Shown: piece after piece, positions 25,541 to 32,800 of the stretch
How positions within the stretch are numbered: position 1 is the stretch's first letter
Layout: each line of letters begins with the position of its first letter
NCBI GenBank assembly: GCA_903904755.1
Contig: CAIVDV010000047.1
Coordinates: 1-64,000, forward strand
Direction: 5' to 3'
DNA: 64,000 nt
DNA from: an uncultured Acidobacteriaceae bacterium
GTDB taxonomy: Bacteria; Acidobacteriota; Terriglobia; Terriglobales; Acidobacteriaceae
Position numbers and translations under genes: made by a program
The notes under the pieces: generated by a model
The model's database searches: none
The model's input: the letters and a program-made list of their open reading frames with translations, nothing else
Told to the model about the DNA's origin: nothing

Positions 25541-25803
25541 GATGAATCTTTCCTTTTCCCGGGGGTTTGGCTACGTTCGCTTTCCTGCTGCGGGCTCAAA
25601 TCTTCCGCATCCCAGATACTCTGGAGAAACCGGCACACAGATGCCCGGAGTTTTCTCTCAAGTTACCAGTGAACGAGCCGACGCCTGATTGGGTCAAGCG
25701 AAAGGGGTGCGGAATCCGCGAGCAGGAACCTACTTTGCCAAACATCGCGGATAGCCCGACGATTGGCTGCAAAAGGCGAATCCGCAAGGGCAAGCAGGCA
25801 CTG

Positions 25804-26952
25804 TCAAAGGGATGCAACGCCCATGGCCCGGTAGACTTCCTGAGCAGAGTACTTGAGCGCATAGCGCTCTTCGTAGCATGCTCTTGCAGCCAGGCGCATC
25901 GCGGCCAGATCTGCCGGCTGGAGGGCGTTGAATCGCTCGATGAGACGAATGGTGCCGGCGAGGGTATCCGGCTCCATCAGTCCGGCTCCATCCGCGGCCA
26001 CATCCGGCGCAATGTTGACCTGATCTGAGATGAGCGGAATGACGCCGCAGGCAAGCGCGTCAGCAACGGAGATGCCGAAGTTCTCCTGATGGGAGGGCAA
26101 GATGAAGGCATCGGCCCCGTAGATGGCTCCCCACTTCAGGCCGCCCCGGATCATCCCGGTCCAGTGGACTCGGTCGGTAATCCCGAGCTTTTCAGCCTGG
26201 GCGCGCAGAGTTTCGCCCCAGCCTTCCGAGTCAGGCCCAGCCATGACGAGTTGCATGGCGGCAGGCGCGGCTTTGGCAAAGGCCTCAATCAGCAGGTCGC
26301 AACCCTTTTTCGGGTGGATGCGGCTGAGGTAGAGCAGATAGTGCTTTCCGTGCAACTGCGGGAAAGCTGCGAGGAACTCTACGCGCATGGCACCAGGATC
26401 GCCGGCGGGCGGACCCATGGTGCCGTAAGGAACAACGACGCCCCTGAAATTGCGCCCCGGGAACCCGATGCCCGCGATTCGCTTTTCTTCCTCGCTGGTA
26501 AAGCAGACTGCCTGCGCACCATTGAGGGTGCGGCGTTCTTCCATCGTCCAGTAAACAAGCTTTTTCAGATACTTCAGGGGGTAGCGACGGTTGAAGTAAG
26601 GGTCCAGCATTCCATGGGAGAAAACAACAAAGGGGCGTACCCCCAGAAAGGCCTTTCGTGCGGCTACCCCGTGGTATTGCCAAAGCCCGTTGACGATGAC
26701 GCCGTCAAAACGGGAGCGGTTGGCCTTGAGCCAGTCAAGAAGGCGCGGCTGGAAGCCGTAGTTCCCCTTGCCGGGGCCCAACGGATGAACCACAGCCCCT
26801 GCAACGTTCGTAAAGCCCTCTTCCGGGGCATCAAGCGTGGCCAATTCCACAGTGTTGCCGGCCCGCTGATGGGCTGCAGCAAACATGTGGGCAGAGTCCG
26901 TAGGACCGCCGCTGGCCGGGTTGAGGGACCGGATCACGTGCAGGAGGCGCAT
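25804..26952 (-). CDS. Glycosyltransferase family 4 protein
   Basis: 382 residues from ATG 26952, preceded by GGTGAG. It starts MRLLHVIRSLNPASGGPTDS, the glycine-rich acceptor loop of GT4 enzymes, and has the donor-site stretch PSHQENFGISVADALACG, in which the second acidic residue of the usual E-x7-E motif is Asp. Other signatures are YLSRIHPKKGCDLLIEAFA and the TDRVHWTGMI loop. Such enzymes transfer sugars from nucleotide donors, usually for exopolysaccharide or LPS. Donor and acceptor are unknown and no polysaccharide cluster surrounds it. A run of nine C and a hairpin lie about 40 bp upstream of its start. Confidence 0.85.
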   Translation of the reverse strand: MRLLHVIRSLNPASGGPTDSAHMFAAAHQRAGNTVELATLDAPEEGFTNVAGAVVHPLGPGKGNYGFQPRLLDWLKANRSRFDGVIVNGLWQYHGVAARKAFLGVRPFVVFSHGMLDPYFNRRYPLKYLKKLVYWTMEERRTLNGAQAVCFTSEEEKRIAGIGFPGRNFRGVVVPYGTMGPPAGDPGAMRVEFLAAFPQLHGKHYLLYLSRIHPKKGCDLLIEAFAKAAPAAMQLVMAGPDSEGWGETLRAQAEKLGITDRVHWTGMIRGGLKWGAIYGADAFILPSHQENFGISVADALACGVIPLISDQVNIAPDVAADGAGLMEPDTLAGTIRLIERFNALQPADLAAMRLAARACYEERYALKYSAQEVYRAMGVASL

Positions 26953-27085
26953 AAGCTCACCATAGCATCGAGGGGCACCGGGCTCCCAGCTCCCCCCCCC
27001 GGTCGGGAGCCTTCCCTGGCGGCAGACGGGCAACGGAGGAGAAACCAGCCTCGCGCTCTGATATTCTGCCTCTTGGTAGTCTCTG

Positions 27086-27268
27086 ATGCGTTCGTTACTT
27101 GCAACTCTGTTGGTTTCGCTGGCGGCGCTGCTGATTGCGGTAGGGGCCATGGTTCGCTATATCCTCAAGCATCCCAGGATGCGAGGCGCCAGCCCGGCAA
27201 CCCCACCGGCCGCCGAAAATGCCCTGGACGCTGAAGAGATTTCACCTAAGGACCAGGACCAGAAATAG
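27086..27268 (+). CDS. Small single-pass membrane protein, unknown
   Basis: 60 residues. Residues 3-27 form one hydrophobic helix (LLATLLVSLAALLIAVGAMV), followed by a basic patch (RYILKHPRMR) and an acidic, proline-containing tail. The positive-inside rule would place the tail in the cytoplasm. There is no convincing ribosome binding site, which lowers confidence that it is translated. It lies 84 bp before bioY on the same strand. Confidence 0.4.
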   Translation: MRSLLATLLVSLAALLIAVGAMVRYILKHPRMRGASPATPPAAENALDAEEISPKDQDQK

Positions 27269-27351
27269 GCAAGACACCCGCTGAACCTGCGGAATTGTCC
27301 AAGTAGACCGTTCACCCAAACCGCAGATGAATTGAGAAGAGGGAACCAAGG

Positions 27352-27960
27352 ATGCACCACTCAGCAAAGACCCGGAGCCAGACGGCCGTACTTCCCCGCA
27401 ATTCTGCGCTGACTCAGGCTGCGGGAATCAGCAGCATGCTTCGTTCGGCGGGAATTGCCGTGGCAGGAAGCCTGTTTATCGCCCTGTGCGCGCACATTTC
27501 CATTCCCCTCCTGATTACGCCCGTGCCGGTAACGCTGCAGCCGTTTGCGGTGCTGGCGCTGGGGCTGCTGCTTTCACCGGAACTGGCCATAGCCGCCACC
27601 GCAGCCTACCTGGCTGAGGGCGCGCTGGGCCTGCCTGTGTTTACGCCGCACGGCCCGGGTGGCCTGCTGCAACTGCTGGGCCCCACAGGCGGCTATCTGC
27701 TGAGCTATCCGCTGGTGGCTCCGGCGATGGCTTCGGTCTGGCGGCGGTTTCGTCCGACGTACTTCATGGCTTTTGCCATTGCCGGGGTTGCCTCGCTGGT
27801 AACCCTGACGGCAGGCGCCGCCTGGCTGGCCCTGATTACCCACGCCTCCCCGCAAACGATTCTCACGCAGGCAGTTCTGCCCTTCCTGCCCGGGGATGCG
27901 CTGAAGGTAGCGGCGGCGGCTGGACTTGCCATGGGAGCACGGCGCTTCCGCAGGCAGTAG
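27352..27960 (+). CDS. bioY: Biotin transporter BioY
   Basis: 202 residues with GAGGGAACCAAGG before the ATG. BioY is the membrane substrate-binding (S) component of biotin ECF transporters and can also work alone. About six hydrophobic helices are visible, with the family signatures PVPVTLQPFAVLALGLLL, YLAEGALGLPVF and GPTGGYLLSYPLVAPAMA. A hydrophilic N-terminus of about 30 residues precedes the first helix. No bioM or bioN gene (ATPase and T component) is adjacent, so it either uses a shared energising module or works alone. Confidence 0.92.
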   Translation: MHHSAKTRSQTAVLPRNSALTQAAGISSMLRSAGIAVAGSLFIALCAHISIPLLITPVPVTLQPFAVLALGLLLSPELAIAATAAYLAEGALGLPVFTPHGPGGLLQLLGPTGGYLLSYPLVAPAMASVWRRFRPTYFMAFAIAGVASLVTLTAGAAWLALITHASPQTILTQAVLPFLPGDALKVAAAAGLAMGARRFRRQ

Positions 27961-28087
27961 ATTTCCGGTTGCGGCCGCCAGAAAGCGGCCATAACCCGCC
28001 TTCCCGCAAAGGCACGCAAATGATAGCCCGGAATCCGGCATAGATTCACCCCGGCCCGGCAGGAACCAGAAAGGACCCGGTCTCCCT

Positions 28088-28951
28088 TTGAACAGCACAC
28101 TGAACCAATCCGCTGAGCCGCGCTCGATCTCCATTGCGCACAGCCCGGACTCTGACGACGCATTCATGTTTTATGGTCTTGCCACCCAAAAGATTCGTGT
28201 ACCCGGCTTTCGGTTTACTCATACCCTCTGCGATATTGAGACCCTGAACCATCGCGCCATCAACGAGCAGTTCTTTGACGTGACAGCAATCTCCTTCGGC
28301 GCCTATGCCTACCTGCAGGATCACTACACGCTGATGCCCTGCGGCGGCAGCGTGGGAGAGGGCTACGGCCCCATGGTGGTGAGCAGCCGGCAACTGCACA
28401 CCGACGACCTGAAGAAGCTGCGCATCGCCGTCCCGGGAGAACTGACCACTGCTTACCTGGCATTGAAGATTTTCAATCCGGACCTGGAGACGGAGAATGT
28501 GCCGTTTGACCAGATTGTGCCGGAGATCAAGGCTGGCCGTTTTGACGCAGGGCTGATTATCCACGAGGGGCAGTTGACCTACGCCACCAGCGGACTGCAC
28601 AAGGTGATTGACCTGGGTGTGTGGTGGCGCGAGACGACCGGGCTGATGCTGCCGCTGGGCGGCAACGCCATCCGGCGCTCCCTGGGGGAAGAGACCAACC
28701 GCATCGTGACCCAGGCCATCAAGGACAGCATCCAGCACGGGCTCGACAACCGCGAGCAGGGGTTGGAGTATGCAATGCAGTTTGCCAAGGACCTGGACCA
28801 GAACCTGGCAAGCCGCTTTGTCTCGATGTATGTGAACGAGCGCACGCTGAGCTACGGGCCAGACGGACAGGAAGCAATTCGGCGGCTGCTGGCGCTGGGC
28901 TACGAGCGCGGAATCATTCCCCACAAGCCGATCGTGGACTTCGTTTCCTAG
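28088..28951 (+). CDS. MqnA/MqnD-family protein, probably a menaquinone (futalosine) pathway enzyme
   Basis: 287 residues from a TTG at 28088. The protein has the periplasmic-binding-protein-like fold used by MqnA and MqnD. The N-terminal substrate loop reads AHSPDSDDAFMFYGLA in place of the SPCPNDTF-type loop of classical MqnD. Other family points are DIETLNHRAINEQFFDVTAISFGAYAYL, GEGYGPMVVSS and LIIHEGQLTYATSGL, all close to MqnD (1,4-dihydroxy-6-naphthoate synthase, which opens cyclic dehypoxanthine futalosine). No signal peptide is present, so it is a cytoplasmic enzyme rather than a transport protein. mqnE in this window supports a futalosine pathway. Whether it is MqnD or a sister group is unsettled. 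Confidence 0.7.
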   Translation: MNSTLNQSAEPRSISIAHSPDSDDAFMFYGLATQKIRVPGFRFTHTLCDIETLNHRAINEQFFDVTAISFGAYAYLQDHYTLMPCGGSVGEGYGPMVVSSRQLHTDDLKKLRIAVPGELTTAYLALKIFNPDLETENVPFDQIVPEIKAGRFDAGLIIHEGQLTYATSGLHKVIDLGVWWRETTGLMLPLGGNAIRRSLGEETNRIVTQAIKDSIQHGLDNREQGLEYAMQFAKDLDQNLASRFVSMYVNERTLSYGPDGQEAIRRLLALGYERGIIPHKPIVDFVS

Positions 28952-28972
28952 GCGGGGTTTTCAAAGGTACCG

Positions 28973-29008
28973 GCAGGGCAGCCATTGCGGCTGCCCTGCT
29001 TTGTTTTT
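28973..29008 (+). terminator. Rho-independent terminator after the MqnD-like gene
   Basis: A perfect 11-bp stem (28973-28983 with 28989-28999) closes an ATTGC loop and is followed by TTTGTTTTT. Confidence 0.88.
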
Positions 29009-29101
29009 GCTCAGAATTCCCACTTTTGGAGTTGAGTATCCGATTTGGGCTAAGGACTCTCTAATTTCCTCCGATAAAGACAACAGGGAGGGAATGTTCC
29101 C

Positions 29102-30103
29102 ATGTCTCCAACTTCGAAGCCGATGGCGCTACTGGCTTCTCCTGACCCGGCGCTGGCACAACAGCTTTCACCCATCTTCGAATCTTTGGGCTTTGCCCTG
29201 CGGCCAATGAGTTCCGCGGCCGCGCTTTTGAGCGTCTCAGACGCGTACACGGGCGTTGAGGTGATCTTGCTCGACGAGCGGCTGCCCGGCATCCATCGTG
29301 GCGAACTGCTGGCCGCGCTGCAGGATGTTGGGGTGCGGCGTCACGCCAGCATTGCGCTGATAACCGACGGGGAAATGGACGAGCCGGCAACGCAGCGTTG
29401 GCTGGAACGGCTGGCGGACGGCATTCTGGAAGACATTGTGCCGCGCGAGGCGGTGCGGGAGCAGTGGGCCACCCACCTGCTTACTTTGCGGCGAACCGCA
29501 GCCTTGCAGCGCGAGGTGGAAACGATGCGGGAGGCTGCACTGCGGCAGGTGCAGAACGACCGGCTGACCGGGACGCTGAACCGGGAGGCGATGCTGTCGG
29601 CGCTCTTCCGCGAGACCGACCGGGTGCAGCGGATGAGCGGCTCGCTCTGTCTGCTGATGGTGGATATTGACGACTTTGGACACTGGAATGCCGAACTGGG
29701 CAACGTGCCTTGCGACGAACTGCTGAACCAGGTAGCACGGCGAATTGAGAAGCTGATGCGCAGCTACGATTTGCTGGGACGCATCGGCAACGACGAGTTC
29801 CTGCTGGCTCTGCCGGGATGCAGCATGGTGAATGCCGTGATGCTGGCGGAGCGGTTGCGGGCAGAGATCTTTGCCGAGCCATTCGCGGTGGACGGTTTAC
29901 AGATAAGGCTATCGGCGTGCTTCGGGATTACCTCGAGCCGGGGGCGCTCGCCGGTGGTGGTGCTGCGGGAGGCAGAACAGGTGCTGGCTGCGGCCCGGCT
30001 GAGCGGGCCTGACCAGATTCGCACCTCAAAAGACGCGAGCAGCGAGATGCGGGAGGAGCTGCTGATGAACTCGCCTTTCGTGGGCGTATCGCTCGCCTTT
30101 TGA
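29102..30103 (+). CDS. Receiver-like domain plus degenerate GGDEF protein
   Basis: 333 residues, with GGGAGG before the ATG. Residues 8-130 resemble a response-regulator receiver, with likely phosphoacceptor Asp58 in VILLDERLPG. A helix (ALQREVETMREAALRQ) links it to a GGDEF domain (about 150-320). The signature loop is GNDEF at 229-233 instead of GGDEF, and the upstream metal and substrate segment reads VDIDDFGHWNAELGN, where active enzymes have asparagine-aspartate. Diguanylate cyclase activity is therefore doubtful; it may act as a binding or regulatory domain. The gene sits just upstream of copper genes but has no obvious tie to them. Confidence 0.82.
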   Translation: MSPTSKPMALLASPDPALAQQLSPIFESLGFALRPMSSAAALLSVSDAYTGVEVILLDERLPGIHRGELLAALQDVGVRRHASIALITDGEMDEPATQRWLERLADGILEDIVPREAVREQWATHLLTLRRTAALQREVETMREAALRQVQNDRLTGTLNREAMLSALFRETDRVQRMSGSLCLLMVDIDDFGHWNAELGNVPCDELLNQVARRIEKLMRSYDLLGRIGNDEFLLALPGCSMVNAVMLAERLRAEIFAEPFAVDGLQIRLSACFGITSSRGRSPVVVLREAEQVLAAARLSGPDQIRTSKDASSEMREELLMNSPFVGVSLAF

Positions 30104-30201
30104 AACCTCTTAGCCGGATGATTGCCCGGCCTTGGAACCCCTGTCCCCCAGGAGCACCCGCGTCGCGTGGGAGTATGCTGGGGGCGGGGGGCTTCTTTTT
30201 T

Positions 30202-30411
30202 ATGGCAACTACTACACTTCATATCGATGGCATGCACTGCGGCAGTTGCGTTCGCCGCGTAACCCAGACAATCGCGGCCGCGGGCCCTTATACGGTGGAA
30301 GAAGTGCGGCTGGGAGCGGCGCGTTTTACCAGCCCCGGGGATGCCCCGGTGGACGCGGCAATTGCCGCGCTGGCCAAGGCCGGCTTTACCGCACACGTTG
30401 AGCAGCAGTAA
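30202..30411 (+). CDS. Heavy-metal-associated (CopZ-like) domain protein
   Basis: 69 residues, a single HMA ferredoxin-like domain with the copper motif GMHCGSCVRRV near residues 10-20. Such small proteins carry Cu(I) in the cytoplasm and hand it to CopA-type ATPases. The gene ends 7 bp before the copA start codon, so the two are surely cotranscribed. After the metal site the sequence YTVEEVRLGAARFTSPGDAPVD replaces the usual hydrophobic core in places, so the fold is slightly divergent. Confidence 0.85.
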   Translation: MATTTLHIDGMHCGSCVRRVTQTIAAAGPYTVEEVRLGAARFTSPGDAPVDAAIAALAKAGFTAHVEQQ

Positions 30412-30418
30412 ATCCACC

Positions 30419-32713
30419 ATGGCTGCGGAATCCCCTGTACAGGATGGCGTCACTTCCCTCACCCTGCCGGTGCTGGGGATGAGTTGTGCAGCCTGCCAAC
30501 TGCATGTGGAGCAGGCGCTGAAGAGTGCGCCCGGCGTGACTTCAGCGCAGGTGGACCTTATGCGGCACCGCGCGCATTTGAGCTTTGACCCATCGAGAAT
30601 CAACCCGGACGGAATCGTTCAGGTCATTCGCGACTCCGGCTACGATGCGGTACTGCCGAGGGAGGGTGCCGGAGCCGCGCAGGATGCACCGGAAGAGGGT
30701 CGCCAGGGGCTGAAGGCGGCTTTGACGCTGGCGACCGGCGCGGTGGTGATGCTGCTGGCGATGCCGGTGAGCATGGCCGAGGATGCGCCGATGGGTGCGG
30801 CGGACCATGCGCTGATGCAGTTGCTGCCGTGGCTCTACAACCTGCCGCACATGCCCCTGCGCTGGGTGCTGCTGGTTTTGACCGTGGCCATTGCGGCCTG
30901 GGCCGGAAGGCCGATCTATGCCAGTGCGATGCGGGCGCTGGGCCACGGCGAGACCAACATGAATACGCTGGTGGGGTTGGGAACGGCGGTGGCGCTGGTT
31001 TCCTCTGCGGCGGAAACGGTCGCCCCGTGGCTGAATCAGCCGGTGTATTTCGATTCTGTGCTGCTGATTCTGGGCTTTCTGCTGCTGGGCAAGTGGCTCG
31101 AAGGCCGGGCGCGGCATTCGGCTTTGGCGGCGATTGACACGCTGGCCCACCTGCTGCCGGCAACGGCTCGTGTGCGCCGAGAGATTGCCGGGCGGCCCGG
31201 CGAATTTGCAGAGGTGGTGGTTCCGCTGGACGAGGTTCATCCGGGCGACCTGGTGATGGTGCTGCCTGGGGAGCGCTTCCCGGTGGATGCGGCAATCGAG
31301 CAGGGCCGCACGACGGTGGATGAGTCGATGCTGACCGGCGAATCGCTGCCGCAGGAGCGCGGGGTTGGCGACGCGGTACTGGCGGGAAGCCTGAATTACG
31401 ACGGCGCAGTGGCTGTGCGGGCGCGATCGATTGGAGCCGACACCACTCTGGCGCAAATTGCCCGGCTGGTAGAAGCCGCGCAGGGTTCGCGCGCGCCCAT
31501 GCAGCGGCTGGCGGACCGGGCCAGCGCGATTTTCGTTCCGGTGGTGCTGGGGCTGGCTCTGGTGACCTTTGTGGTTTGGCTGGCGGTGACGCACGATGCC
31601 GCCAGGGCGATTGCCTCGACCGTTGCCGTACTGGTGATCGCCTGCCCGTGTGCCATGGGGCTGGCGGTGCCGGCTGCGTTGACAGTGGCCGTGGGCCGGG
31701 CAGCGCAACTTGGCGTGCTGATCAAGGGTGGCGAGGCGTTGGAGCGGTTGGCGGGCATTACCGCCCTAGCCATGGACAAGACGGGCACGCTGACCCAGGG
31801 CAAGCCAGAGCTGGTGAGCTCGACGACCCTGGGAGGCTGGCCTGAGACCAGTTTGCTGCGCATGGCGGCGGCGGTGGAAGACCACTCGGCGCATCCGCTG
31901 GCACACGCCGTGGTTGCTCATGCGCATGGCGCCGGGCTCAGATGGGCTGCGGCCACCGATGTGCAGGTGGTTCCGGGACGGGGGCTTACAGGGACAGTGG
32001 AGGGCCACGAGTGCCTGCTGGGAAATCTGGAGCTGTTTGCCGACCAGTTTGTGCCCATTCCCGAGGCTGCTGAGATTGCCCCGCCTGCGGCTGGAGTGAC
32101 GCGGCTGTGGATGACGCTGGATGGCAAGCTGGCCGGGTACTTTGATGCCCGGGATACGCTGCGGGCGCGGGCGGCGGCGTTTGTTGCCTGGCTGAAGGAC
32201 GCGGGACTCTCCGTGACGATGCTGACCGGCGATTCAGCAAGCGCGGCAGGGCCGATTGCCGCAGCGGCTGGAGTGACGGATGTGGCCGCCGGCTTGCTGC
32301 CGGCAGACAAGGTGGCGCGCATTCGGGCGATGCAGGCAGATGGGAAGCGCGTGGCCATGGTGGGTGACGGCATCAACGATGCGGCCGCGCTGGCCCAGGC
32401 CGATGCCGGGCTGGCAATGGGTGCCGGAGCCGCATTGGCGCAGGAGGCCGGCGATGCGCTGCTGTTGACCGATGACCTGGCGGGCGTGGTGAATGCCATT
32501 GCGCTGGCGCGGGCGACGACGCGTGTGATGCGTCAGAACCTGCTGTGGGCAGCGGGGTACAACGTCATCGGGATTCCACTGGCCGCCGGGGTGCTGTTGC
32601 CGGCCTTCCACCTGTCGCTGACGCCGTGGATGGCTGCGGCGGCGATGGCCTTCAGCTCCGTGAGCGTACTGGGCAACAGCCTGCGGCTGCGGCGGTGGCG
32701 GTCGCCGATTTAG
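30419..32713 (+). CDS. copA: Copper-exporting P1B-type ATPase
   Basis: 764 residues from ATG 30419. It pumps Cu(I) out of the cytoplasm at the expense of ATP. An N-terminal HMA domain has GMSCAAC (cysteines near 23 and 26). Eight membrane helices surround the core, with CPC at residues 409-411, GYNVIG in helix 7 and AMAFSSVSVLGN in helix 8, which together define the Cu(I) group P1B-1. The phosphorylation site DKTGT has Asp453, the actuator motif is TGES and the nucleotide-binding HP pair is in DHSAHPLAHAV. GDGINDAAAL completes the P domain. The upstream HMA protein is the likely chaperone. No CueR or CsoR-type copper regulator is adjacent. Confidence 0.95.
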   Translation: MAAESPVQDGVTSLTLPVLGMSCAACQLHVEQALKSAPGVTSAQVDLMRHRAHLSFDPSRINPDGIVQVIRDSGYDAVLPREGAGAAQDAPEEGRQGLKAALTLATGAVVMLLAMPVSMAEDAPMGAADHALMQLLPWLYNLPHMPLRWVLLVLTVAIAAWAGRPIYASAMRALGHGETNMNTLVGLGTAVALVSSAAETVAPWLNQPVYFDSVLLILGFLLLGKWLEGRARHSALAAIDTLAHLLPATARVRREIAGRPGEFAEVVVPLDEVHPGDLVMVLPGERFPVDAAIEQGRTTVDESMLTGESLPQERGVGDAVLAGSLNYDGAVAVRARSIGADTTLAQIARLVEAAQGSRAPMQRLADRASAIFVPVVLGLALVTFVVWLAVTHDAARAIASTVAVLVIACPCAMGLAVPAALTVAVGRAAQLGVLIKGGEALERLAGITALAMDKTGTLTQGKPELVSSTTLGGWPETSLLRMAAAVEDHSAHPLAHAVVAHAHGAGLRWAAATDVQVVPGRGLTGTVEGHECLLGNLELFADQFVPIPEAAEIAPPAAGVTRLWMTLDGKLAGYFDARDTLRARAAAFVAWLKDAGLSVTMLTGDSASAAGPIAAAAGVTDVAAGLLPADKVARIRAMQADGKRVAMVGDGINDAAALAQADAGLAMGAGAALAQEAGDALLLTDDLAGVVNAIALARATTRVMRQNLLWAAGYNVIGIPLAAGVLLPAFHLSLTPWMAAAAMAFSSVSVLGNSLRLRRWRSPI

Positions 32714-32800
32714 CCGGGGGAAAGGCTTTCAAGGACTCGACTGAAAACCCACATGCAGGCGGCGAGCTGATTCACGATAGACTGGACGCAGGCCAACTGC

